Assembly: GCA_021767625.1 (NCBI GenBank)
Contig: JAASTB010000029.1
Location: 1 to 14,137, forward strand
Source of the DNA: Wenzhouxiangella sp.
GTDB taxonomy: Bacteria; Pseudomonadota; Gammaproteobacteria; Xanthomonadales; Wenzhouxiangellaceae
Direction of reading: 5' to 3'
Length of the DNA stretch: 14,137 bases
Of the stretch, positions 7,989 to 12,758 are shown in pieces. The notes under the pieces were generated by a model. The model made no database searches. It was not told where the DNA came from and was given only the letters and a program-made list of their open reading frames with translations. The position numbers and the translations under genes are program-made. How positions within the stretch are numbered: the first letter of the stretch is position 1; the number at the start of each line of letters is the position of its first letter.

Positions 7989-8019
7989 CTTGAATCGGCC
8001 GGACTGAATGGGCAGTATC
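7989..8019 (+). repeat. Imperfect direct repeat, copy B
   Basis: Partner of 6238-6268, with the same two 10-nt blocks at the same 11-nt spacing and the same orientation. The pair encloses the three small envelope genes (6388-7905). Confidence 0.5.
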
Positions 8020-8140
8020 GGGCGAGGGATAGGGCAAGCGACGCGTGCTATGTGGCGAAATTGCAGTATAGAAATCACCCGTAGAAGCTCAAACGCCAGA
8101 AGAATCAGGCGGTTACCCGAGCCCGTCCAATTCCCCTGCA

Positions 8141-8169
8141 GACTAAACGGCGTTTTTGCCGGTTTAGTC
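8141..8169 (+). other. Hairpin left of the cassette array (terminator or recombination-site remnant)
   Basis: GACTAAAC-GGC and GCC-g-GTTTAGTC form an 11-bp stem with one bulged G and the loop GTTTTT. A T6 run lies 11 nt further on (8181-8186), too far for a standard intrinsic terminator. The rest of the gap 7906-8200 holds a REP and repeat copy B, and no gene I can support. The hairpin ends 32 nt before the first cassette boundary. It could be a terminator or part of the array's attachment region. Confidence 0.35.
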
Positions 8170-8213
8170 GCTATACCACCTTTTTTCCACCTAGTTGCTA
8201 GTTAGCTGTTGGA

Positions 8214-8537
8214 ATGAGTGTTCTTAGAACGTCAGCGGAGAACGGCCGCAGCGGGGCAGTTGGTAGCTCCCGCCGTGCCACGGGCGCCTCGGCAGGTTCT
8301 CGGAGGGGAGTCGGTATCCTGGATCAGCGTTGCCAGTTTTCGGTAAGCAGCCCGGCGGGCCACATGTTTGCCGCCCGCGGCGCGAAAGGCTTCTGCCGCT
8401 TCTGGCCTTGCGCCAGTCGAGGGCCGGGGCGGGCTTCGCTCGCCGAATTGGGCGCTCTGGCGGGGAACATCCCTTCCACAGCTAACAAATCGCTCAAGTG
8501 CGTTCCGGCCCTCCGGGCCTCCACCGGACGCGGCTAA
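8214..8537 (+). CDS. Doubtful ORF of cassette 1
   Basis: A 107-codon ORF starts 12 nt inside the first cassette and runs 58 nt into the attC, where the stop lies. The product is rich in Arg, Ser, Gly and Ala with no hydrophobic core, signal peptide or known motif. The cassette is very GC-rich and also open on the minus strand (8232-8579), as expected for non-coding GC-rich DNA. There is only a weak GGA in front of the ATG. The cassette may be non-coding, or may carry an RNA or promoter. If neither ORF is real, the window has no gene from 7906 to 8566. Confidence 0.25.
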   Translation: MSVLRTSAENGRSGAVGSSRRATGASAGSRRGVGILDQRCQFSVSSPAGHMFAARGAKGFCRFWPCASRGPGRASLAELGALAGNIPSTANKSLKCVPALRASTGRG

Positions 8538-8566
8538 AGCCGCGCCGCTTAGCTCAGACGTTATAC
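8480..8566 (+). other. attC site 1 (87 bp)
   Basis: Inverse core AGCTAAC (8480-8486) and core GTTATAC (8560-8566). L boxes are GCTCAAG (8492-8498) and CTTAGC (8548-8553), which pair with one unpaired base, the extrahelical base typical of attC. Inner hairpins GGCCC-tcc-GGGCC and GCGGCT-aa-AGCCGC complete the fold. The inverse core matches the start of the upstream cassette. Confidence 0.87.
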
Positions 8567-9151
8567 GTGAGGAAATCATTGAGTAGTTGGCTCCTTTTGG
8601 CCTTATTTACCTTGCCCGCCATCGCCCTTACAGATTCCGAGATTGTTGCGGTTGTGGCGCACCCTCCGTTCGCAACCTATTACACCTGTTCTGAGCATTC
8701 CGCTCACCTTGATCTCGGGCCGGGAGACGCTCTTGGTTCTGACTGCGTTGTCCAGGAATTTCCTGAGGAAACTGACCGCTACTGGCTGAGGAGTCACGTG
8801 GGCGACGGAACCAGAAATGAAGATTGGTATGGCTGGCGGGAAAGCGTTCTATCCCCTTGCAACTGTATGATTTCCAATGTTCATGTTAACGAAGTCACAA
8901 ACACACCGGGCAAAATGACACCTGGGAGAGCCTCATCAGTGCAGCTTAGGCGCGCAGACGGCGTAAATTTCGTGATTGCCCACGTACGCGAGGTGGAAGT
9001 TGCAGCAGGAGAAAGCGTCCAGGCCGGGCAGGTCGTGGCGCGGGTTGGAAACAACGGCTATAGCCGGCATCCCCACATCCACGTTGGAGCCTGGAAGGAA
9101 GGCCAGCCCCTACAAATTCGGTTTGATCTCCGGCATAAGGCCGTGCAGTGA
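8567..9151 (+). CDS. Exported M23-like (LytM) peptidase-family protein, cassette 2
   Basis: From the GTG at 8567, directly after the attC core, the protein has 194 residues and a signal peptide (RKSLSSWLLLALFTLPAIA). A TTG at 8579 has a better GAGG spacing (6 nt) but loses the charged n-region. The C-terminal part follows the M23 pattern: His139 in VIAHV, GESVQAGQVVARVGNNG (148-164) and the HPHIH motif with His170 and His172. M23 enzymes are zinc endopeptidases that cut peptidoglycan cross-bridges. The usual N-terminal HxxxD zinc pair is not clear; EHSAHLD (43-49) is the nearest candidate with altered spacing. The protein may therefore be a divergent enzyme or an inactive binding form. Four cysteines (41, 60, 98, 100) suggest disulphides. 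The stop lies 3 nt before the inverse core of attC site 2. Confidence 0.75.
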   Translation: MRKSLSSWLLLALFTLPAIALTDSEIVAVVAHPPFATYYTCSEHSAHLDLGPGDALGSDCVVQEFPEETDRYWLRSHVGDGTRNEDWYGWRESVLSPCNCMISNVHVNEVTNTPGKMTPGRASSVQLRRADGVNFVIAHVREVEVAAGESVQAGQVVARVGNNGYSRHPHIHVGAWKEGQPLQIRFDLRHKAVQ

Positions 9152-9154
9152 CAC

Positions 9155-9241
9155 GTATGACAAGTCGCTCAAGTGCATTCCGGCCCTTCGGACCTCCACC
9201 GAATGCGGCTAAAGCCGCGCCCCTTAGCTCAGACGTTAGAT
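9155..9241 (+). other. attC site 2 (87 bp)
   Basis: Inverse core GTATGAC (9155-9161) and core GTTAGAT (9235-9241). The L boxes GCTCAAG and CTTAGC are the same as in site 1, as is the GCGGCT-aa-AGCCGC hairpin. The near identity of sites 1, 2 and 4 is typical of chromosomal arrays. Confidence 0.88.
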
Positions 9242-9272
9242 GAAAACGCACATTGAGCATCGGCTGATATGA
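9240..9272 (+). CDS. Mini-ORF starting in the attC core, overlapping the cassette 3 gene by 4 nt
   Basis: The core GTTAGATG supplies an ATG at 9240. Ten codons (MKTHIEHRLI) follow, and the TGA at 9270-9272 overlaps the next start as ATGA. A comparable arrangement is seen in the next cassette. It could act as a translational leader, or be chance. Confidence 0.3.
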   Translation: MKTHIEHRLI

Positions 9273-9571
9273 AAATAGATTTGGAGTTGGGAGATAAACA
9301 CGGAGCAAAACTCCGCATCCAACGAAACTGGTTTACTGGAAAGTTTACATACGAATTTAATGGGGAAAGGCACAATATCCGATGCCCTGCGAATTTAGCC
9401 ACGCATTTCAATTTCGACTTTGAAAAAACATACCGTTTTGTGGTTGGACATGAAGAAAAATATAACATTGCGATAATACACAAAAGACCCTTCTTTTTCG
9501 CTGGGTTCAGGCCGCAGGAATTCAACATCTTCGTCAACGGCAAGCTGCATCACACTTATAAAGGGTATTAA
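9269..9571 (+). CDS. Uncharacterised 100-residue cassette protein, cassette 3
   Basis: The ATG start overlaps the mini-ORF stop (ATGA). The gene is visibly AT-rich beside its GC-rich neighbours, which points to transfer from another genome. The product is soluble, with no signal peptide. It appears made of alternating short strands (GKFTYEFNG, RFVVGHEEKYNIAIIH, FNIFVNGKLHHTYKGY) and ends in RPFFFAGFRPQEFNIFVNG. The pattern suggests a small beta-sandwich. The FAGFRPQ segment looks conserved in character, and I have an impression of similar cassette proteins elsewhere, but I cannot name the family. The stop lies 5 nt before the inverse core of attC site 3. No function is proposed. Confidence 0.72.
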   Translation: MKIDLELGDKHGAKLRIQRNWFTGKFTYEFNGERHNIRCPANLATHFNFDFEKTYRFVVGHEEKYNIAIIHKRPFFFAGFRPQEFNIFVNGKLHHTYKGY

Positions 9572-9576
9572 GATTC

Positions 9577-9657
9577 ATCTAACAAAACGCTTAAACCGCT
9601 CCGGCTTCGCCTCCACTCGGACGTGATTACGCGCGCCGTTTAGCTGAAACGTTAGAT
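9577..9657 (+). other. attC site 3 (81 bp)
   Basis: Inverse core ATCTAAC (9577-9583) and core GTTAGAT (9651-9657) are perfect complements. The L boxes GCTTAAAC and GTTTAGC pair with one extra A. The central part differs from the other sites, so this cassette probably has another origin. Confidence 0.87.
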
Positions 9658-9679
9658 GCAAAAGGGCGGAAAGAAGTGA
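9656..9679 (+). CDS. Mini-ORF starting in the attC core, overlapping the cassette 4 gene by 4 nt
   Basis: ATG at 9656 lies within GTTAGATG. It encodes seven residues (MQKGGKK), with the TGA at 9677-9679 overlapping the GTG start as GTGA. The mini-ORF body contains the purine-rich GGCGGAAAGAA in front of that GTG. Confidence 0.3.
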   Translation: MQKGGKK

Positions 9680-10065
9680 AGCTGTTCTCTCAAGCAAAAA
9701 TTCCGCTCTTTCTCGCTCTACTAAACGGAATTACCTGGTCCTTCCTTGGGCCGCATATATCTGATGCTAGTTCGATGGTTGTTTTCAACGGGATACGGCT
9801 AGCGGCGATTTTCTGGGCCGGCGCACTAGCGCTAGACCCCGAGGACGGTGGCTTACTGCCCTCTGCAATTGCCGGTGTTCTGGTTTTCGCGATTGACCAC
9901 CTCCTTGTATCCGGAATATTCTTTCTGCTTGCTGGCGAGTTTGCCGCGGCCTTGGGCGTCGTTATATCGTTCATTATGCTTGGAGGTATCGCTATGCTGC
10001 TAGGAGCACTAGCGGGGCTTGTTCGCCGAAGTACACTAGCCAAGGTGCAAAGCTCTAGCACCTAA
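9676..10065 (+). CDS. Small integral membrane protein, cassette 4
   Basis: The 129-residue product starts at a GTG, coupled to the mini-ORF by a GTGA overlap and preceded by purine-rich sequence. It has about four hydrophobic segments: residues 10-26, 35-52 (FNGIRLAAIFWAGALALD), 62-85 (SAIAGVLVFAIDHLLVSGIFFLLA) and 90-115 (AALGVVISFIMLGGIAMLLGALAG). A basic tail (VRRSTLAK) follows and probably faces the cytoplasm. Asp and His lie inside the third segment (AIDHLL). I cannot assign a family. The stop codon TAA is formed by the inverse core of attC site 4, so gene and recombination site overlap by 6 nt. Confidence 0.74.
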   Translation: MKLFSQAKIPLFLALLNGITWSFLGPHISDASSMVVFNGIRLAAIFWAGALALDPEDGGLLPSAIAGVLVFAIDHLLVSGIFFLLAGEFAAALGVVISFIMLGGIAMLLGALAGLVRRSTLAKVQSSST

Positions 10066-10146
10066 CAAGTCGCTCAAGTACGCTCGGCCCTTCGGGCGTC
10101 CACCGGACGCGGCTAGCGCCGCGCCGCTTGGATAAATGTATTGGGC
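10060..10146 (+). other. attC site 4 (87 bp), with a decayed 3' half
   Basis: The 5' half is intact: inverse core ACCTAAC (10060-10066), L box GCTCAAG (10072-10078) and inner hairpin GCGGCTAGCGCCGC. The length equals sites 1 and 2. The second L box reads CTTGGA instead of CTTAGC. The core reads ATTGGGC (10140-10146), so the conserved G at the crossover is A. Confidence 0.75.
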
Positions 10147-10164
10147 ACCAGAGAAAGGAATCCG

Positions 10165-10956
10165 TTGAACGTGAAGCTTCTTGCGAAGAAAGCCTATGCT
10201 TTGTCGATTGCTTGCTGCCTGATTGCAGCATTGGCTTGCCCGGCTACCACATTCGCTTCGGAGAAGAGTAAGGTCTTATTCGTAGCATCGAATGTGCTCG
10301 ATATGGGCGATCCCGAGCAGCACGATGCCCGTAACAACCTCTGGGAATATGCGCCGCCTTTCCACATCTTTGTGATGCATGGTTACGAGATTGATTTCGT
10401 CTCACCTCAAGGTGGTCCAGTTGAGTTCATGATGGACCCCCTGGGTATCAGTAGTTATGCCATAAAGTACGAGAACTTCCTCGGGAAGGCCGGAAGCACG
10501 CTAAAGCCCGGCCAAGTCGATACGGCCCAGTATGCGGCGGTATATGTTGGTGGTGGCTACGGCACATTGTTCGACGTTTCCCCGAACCCAGCGTTGATGA
10601 GTCTCATTGGGGAGATTTACGAGCAAGGTGGCGTTGTGGGCGGCTGCGGGCATGGTCCGGGCGGTTTCGCCAACGCCAGGCTGAGAAACGGAGAGTATCT
10701 GGTCAATGGCAAGCGCGTCGCCGGATTCCCGAATTCGACCGAACGATCCAAGCCCTGGGCGAAGCAAGGGAGCTTGTTGCCCTTTCTTGTCGAGGATCAA
10801 CTTCGCAGGAATGGGGCGCAGGTTGAAAACAAGGAAACGTTGGCCGACAAGCATGCTGTCGTTGTCGATCAACGCGTTGTTTCAAGTATGTTCCTGCCTT
10901 CGGCGGCGTTGGTGGCAGAGGAAATGGTGCGGTTGCTTGAACGTGGGGATCCATGA
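10165..10956 (+). CDS. Exported DJ-1/PfpI-like protein, cassette 5
   Basis: The TTG at 10165 follows AAGGA by 5 nt and gives 263 residues; GTG at 10171 and TTG at 10141 are alternatives in frame. A signal peptide spans residues 1-31 (ending TTFAS). A DJ-1/PfpI-type glutamine-amidotransferase-like fold follows: KVLFVASN, Glu61 in NLWEYAPPF, GYEIDFVSPQGG, YAAVYVGGGYGTLFD and the elbow VVGGCGHGPGGF (157-168). Family members act as chaperone/glyoxalase-like or amidohydrolase enzymes with a Cys in a CHGP-type elbow. Here the residue before HGP is Gly162, with Cys161 one position earlier, so the nucleophile seems displaced. The gene lies inside cassette 5, since TTGGGCACC at 10141 pairs with GGTGCCCAA just after its stop. 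Export is unusual for the family. The exact activity is unknown. Confidence 0.85.
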   Translation: MNVKLLAKKAYALSIACCLIAALACPATTFASEKSKVLFVASNVLDMGDPEQHDARNNLWEYAPPFHIFVMHGYEIDFVSPQGGPVEFMMDPLGISSYAIKYENFLGKAGSTLKPGQVDTAQYAAVYVGGGYGTLFDVSPNPALMSLIGEIYEQGGVVGGCGHGPGGFANARLRNGEYLVNGKRVAGFPNSTERSKPWAKQGSLLPFLVEDQLRRNGAQVENKETLADKHAVVVDQRVVSSMFLPSAALVAEEMVRLLERGDP

Positions 10957-10977
10957 GTCGGGTGTGGGTGCGCTGGT

Positions 10978-11040
10978 GCCCAACGAATCGTTGCAGCGGA
11001 CGTTTGACCCGCCGCCCATTTTTGCTGCCGCTAGAAGCCA
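10978..11040 (+). other. attC site 5, 5' half with a lost or decayed 3' half
   Basis: The inverse core GCCCAAC (10978-10984) fits RYYYAAC and pairs with the start of cassette 5. CGTTGCAGCGG follows, and CCGCTAGAAG (11028-11037) resembles its L-box partner with changes. No GTTGGGC core follows. This marks the right edge of the recognisable array. Confidence 0.55.
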
Positions 11041-11095
11041 GAATGATCCTGGAAAGACCGCTGGCCAAATCATGACCGTGTCCGAAGGAGACTCG

Positions 11096-11626
11096 ATGGG
11101 CGCACACCAAGAGCAAATGCGTGGTTTCGCCAGGTACAACCATGAGTTCAATCGTGTTCTGTACAGAAAGGTGGCGGAACTGGGAGAGGACGAGCGCAGG
11201 CGGGATATGGGCGCGTTCTTCGGCTCGATCTACGGCACCCTGAACCACATCCTGCTGGCCGACAGGATCTGGCTTGGCCGGTTTGCGAAAGCGTTTCCCG
11301 ACATGACCTCGCTGGCCGACGCGGATCTGGTCCACGAGTTTTCGTCACTGTCGCAGGAAATCTGTGCCGACTTCGACGAACTGTCTCTTGAACGCCAGGC
11401 CACGGACCGGGTGATTACGGACTGGGCGGAGGAGCTGAGCGATGCCATGCTCGCGCAGACCATGCGTTACAGTAATTCAAGCGGCGAGGTGCGCGCGCAT
11501 CCCGTCTGGGTGGCGGTTGCCCACCTGTTCAATCATCAGACCCACCATCGGGGCCAAGTGACCACCCTGCTGTCGCAACTCGGGCACGACCCGGGCGTGA
11601 CCGACTACTTCGCCTACGTGCTGTAG
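11096..11626 (+). CDS. DinB family protein (putative metal-dependent thiol transferase fold)
   Basis: The ATG at 11096 lies 5 nt after GAAGGAG and gives 176 residues; the in-frame ATG at 11072 lacks such a site. The four-helix DinB/YfiT-like fold is shown by LNHILLADRIWL (about residues 45-56, first metal His) and by HLFNHQTHHRGQVTTLLSQLG near the C-terminus, whose NHQTHHRGQ supplies the other His ligands of the usual three-His site. Family members include bacillithiol- and mycothiol-dependent transferases, but most are uncharacterised. The protein is cytoplasmic, with no signal peptide. It ends 47 nt from the convergent glutathione-transferase gene. The gap between holds no clear terminator. 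It lies just outside the cassette array, though the transition at 11040 is blurred. Confidence 0.9.
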   Translation: MGAHQEQMRGFARYNHEFNRVLYRKVAELGEDERRRDMGAFFGSIYGTLNHILLADRIWLGRFAKAFPDMTSLADADLVHEFSSLSQEICADFDELSLERQATDRVITDWAEELSDAMLAQTMRYSNSSGEVRAHPVWVAVAHLFNHQTHHRGQVTTLLSQLGHDPGVTDYFAYVL

Positions 11627-11673
11627 CAGGGGCTGGGCGGCTCCCGTCCGCGAGGTCGCCTGGGTGCGCTTGC

Positions 11674-12549
11674 CTAGTCCTCGTCTCCCACCTTGTCCCA
11701 GGTCCGATGCTCGAAGTCGCTCGGGTCGTGCCGCTCGCGCAGCTGGTTCTTTGGTTCGCCGAACACTGAATTGACCATCCGCCCGCGCTTGACGGCCGGC
11801 CGCTCGTCGATGGTCTTCGCCCAGCGCATGACGTTCTGGTACTCGTGGGTCTGCAGGAACTCGGCCGCTTCGTAGACGCGGTTGAGCGCCAGGCAGCCGT
11901 ACCAGGGCCAGATGGCCATGTCGGCGATGGTGTAGTCGTCGCCGGCGATGTATTCCTTGTTGGCCAGTTCGCGGTCGAGGACGTCTAGCTGGCGCTTGAC
12001 CTCCATGGTGAAGCGGTCGATGGCATATTTGATCTTGACCGGGGCGTAGTTGTAGAAGTGGCCGAAGCCGCCGCCGAGGAAGGGTGCCGAGCCCATCTGC
12101 CAGAACAGCCAGTTGAGGGTCTCGGTGCGGCCGCCGGCGTCCTCGGGCAGGAACTCGCCGAATTTCTCGGCCAGGTAGAGCAGGATCGCGCCCGATTCGA
12201 ACACGCGCCTGGGCGGGTCGACGCTGTGGTCGGCCATGGCCGGGATCTTCGAGTTGGGGTTGATCTCCACGAAGCCCGAGGAGAACTGCTCGCCTTCGCC
12301 GATGCGGACCAGCCAGGCGTCGTACTCGGCATCCGAGTGGCCCTTCTCGAGCAGTTCCTCGAACATGATCGAGGCCTTGACGCCGTTGGGCGTGCCCAGG
12401 GAATAGAGCTGGTGCGGGTGCTTGCCGACCGGCAGGGCCTTCTCGTGGGTGGGCCCGGCCTCGGGGCGGTTGATCTTGGCGAACTGCCCGCCGTTTTCGT
12501 CCTTTTCCCATTTCCAGATTTTCGGCGGTACGTATTCTTTCTCGCTCAT
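11674..12549 (-). CDS. yghU: YghU-type glutathione S-transferase / disulfide-bond reductase
   Basis: A 291-residue protein closely following E. coli YghU in length and sequence. The N-terminal extension (KIWKWEKDENGGQFAKINRP, then GPTHEKALPVGKHPHQLYSLGTPNG) precedes a thioredoxin-like domain with NPNSKIPA (cis-Pro, glutathione binding) and ESGAILLYLAEKFG. The helical C-terminal domain has TETLNWLFWQM, PFLGGGFGHFYNYAPVKI and the GDDYTIADMAIWPW helix cap typical of GSTs. YghU binds two glutathiones and reduces disulphide substrates. The start ATG (12547-12549) has GGGAG 7 nt upstream; the longer frame to 12768 crosses the REP and lacks family similarity. The gene is convergent with the DinB gene and divergent from the methyltransferase-like lipoprotein. 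Confidence 0.95.
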   Translation of the reverse strand: MSEKEYVPPKIWKWEKDENGGQFAKINRPEAGPTHEKALPVGKHPHQLYSLGTPNGVKASIMFEELLEKGHSDAEYDAWLVRIGEGEQFSSGFVEINPNSKIPAMADHSVDPPRRVFESGAILLYLAEKFGEFLPEDAGGRTETLNWLFWQMGSAPFLGGGFGHFYNYAPVKIKYAIDRFTMEVKRQLDVLDRELANKEYIAGDDYTIADMAIWPWYGCLALNRVYEAAEFLQTHEYQNVMRWAKTIDERPAVKRGRMVNSVFGEPKNQLRERHDPSDFEHRTWDKVGDED

Positions 12550-12577
12550 GATCGGGCTCCCATGGTTGGTGAGGCAT

Positions 12578-12602
12578 CGCGATCTGGAGATCGCTCCTGC
12601 TG
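12578..12602 (-). repeat. REP element, copy 2
   Basis: Inverted copy of 7921-7945 (22 of 25 identical). Here the palindrome GCGATCT-gg-AGATCGC (12579-12594) is perfect, and the head tetranucleotide reads GCAG instead of GTGG. It lies in the leader of yghU, between a candidate -10 and the start codon, so the hairpin would form in the mRNA 5' region. Confidence 0.65.
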
Positions 12603-12618
12603 TGGATTGGCCGCTCAC

Positions 12619-12651
12619 AGTATAGGTGCGGCTGCCGACAGACTTCGTCAA
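12619..12651 (-). promoter_or_regulatory. Possible yghU promoter (weak case)
   Basis: On the minus strand TATACT (12619-12624) is a good -10 box. The nearest TTGACG (12646-12651) lies 21 nt upstream, longer than the usual 16-18 nt for sigma-70. The -10 alone, or an activator-dependent promoter, is possible. Confidence 0.25.
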
Positions 12652-12758
12652 TGCTTTTGTATTAGATGGATACGCGTAGTGTTTGCGCCCCCGCGTTTGC
12701 CTGCAGCACGCGGGCGGCGTGATAATCACCCACCGGACTGACAAACAAGGAGTCCACC

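Larger units (their letters stand above)
8201..11040 (+). mobile_element. Integron gene cassette array of five cassettes, no integrase in the window (CALIN-like)
   Basis: Cassette boundaries fall at G^TT in the attC 3' cores: cassettes 8202-8560, 8561-9235, 9236-9651, 9652-10140 and 10141 to about 11040. The key test is that the first bases of each cassette pair with the inverse core of its own attC. GTTAGCTGT pairs with ACAGCTAAC (8478-8486). TTATACGTG pairs with CACGTATGA (9152-9160). GTTAGATGAA pairs with TTCATCTAAC (9574-9583). GTTAGATGC pairs with GCACCTAAC (10058-10066, one mismatch). TTGGGCACC pairs with GGTGCCCAA (10975-10983). Established knowledge: cassettes are excised and inserted as circles by IntI acting on attC and attI. 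All cassette genes point the same way. Base composition changes abruptly between cassettes. Neither intI nor a clear attI is visible, though attI could lie in 8019-8207. Confidence 0.88.

Noticed and set aside
8498..8566. Longer start (GTG 8498) for the M23-like cassette protein
   Set aside because: It would begin inside the attC of the upstream cassette and put 23 arginine- and proline-rich residues before a good signal peptide.
8201..11040. Array of direct repeats read as CRISPR
   Set aside because: The repeats are about 87 bp, spaced by 300-700 bp of coding DNA, with attC folding. There are no short regular spacers.
10706..11095. Long upstream extension of the DinB frame
   Set aside because: It overlaps the DJ-1/PfpI gene in another frame and crosses the attC remnant. 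The ATG at 11096 has a strong ribosome binding site and fits the family length.
11627..11673. Terminator between the DinB and yghU genes
   Set aside because: No stable inverted repeat with a T-run is visible in these 47 nt.
12619..12651. Canonical sigma-70 promoter for yghU
   Set aside because: The 21-nt gap between TTGACG and TATACT is too long for a confident call. It is kept only as a weak feature.
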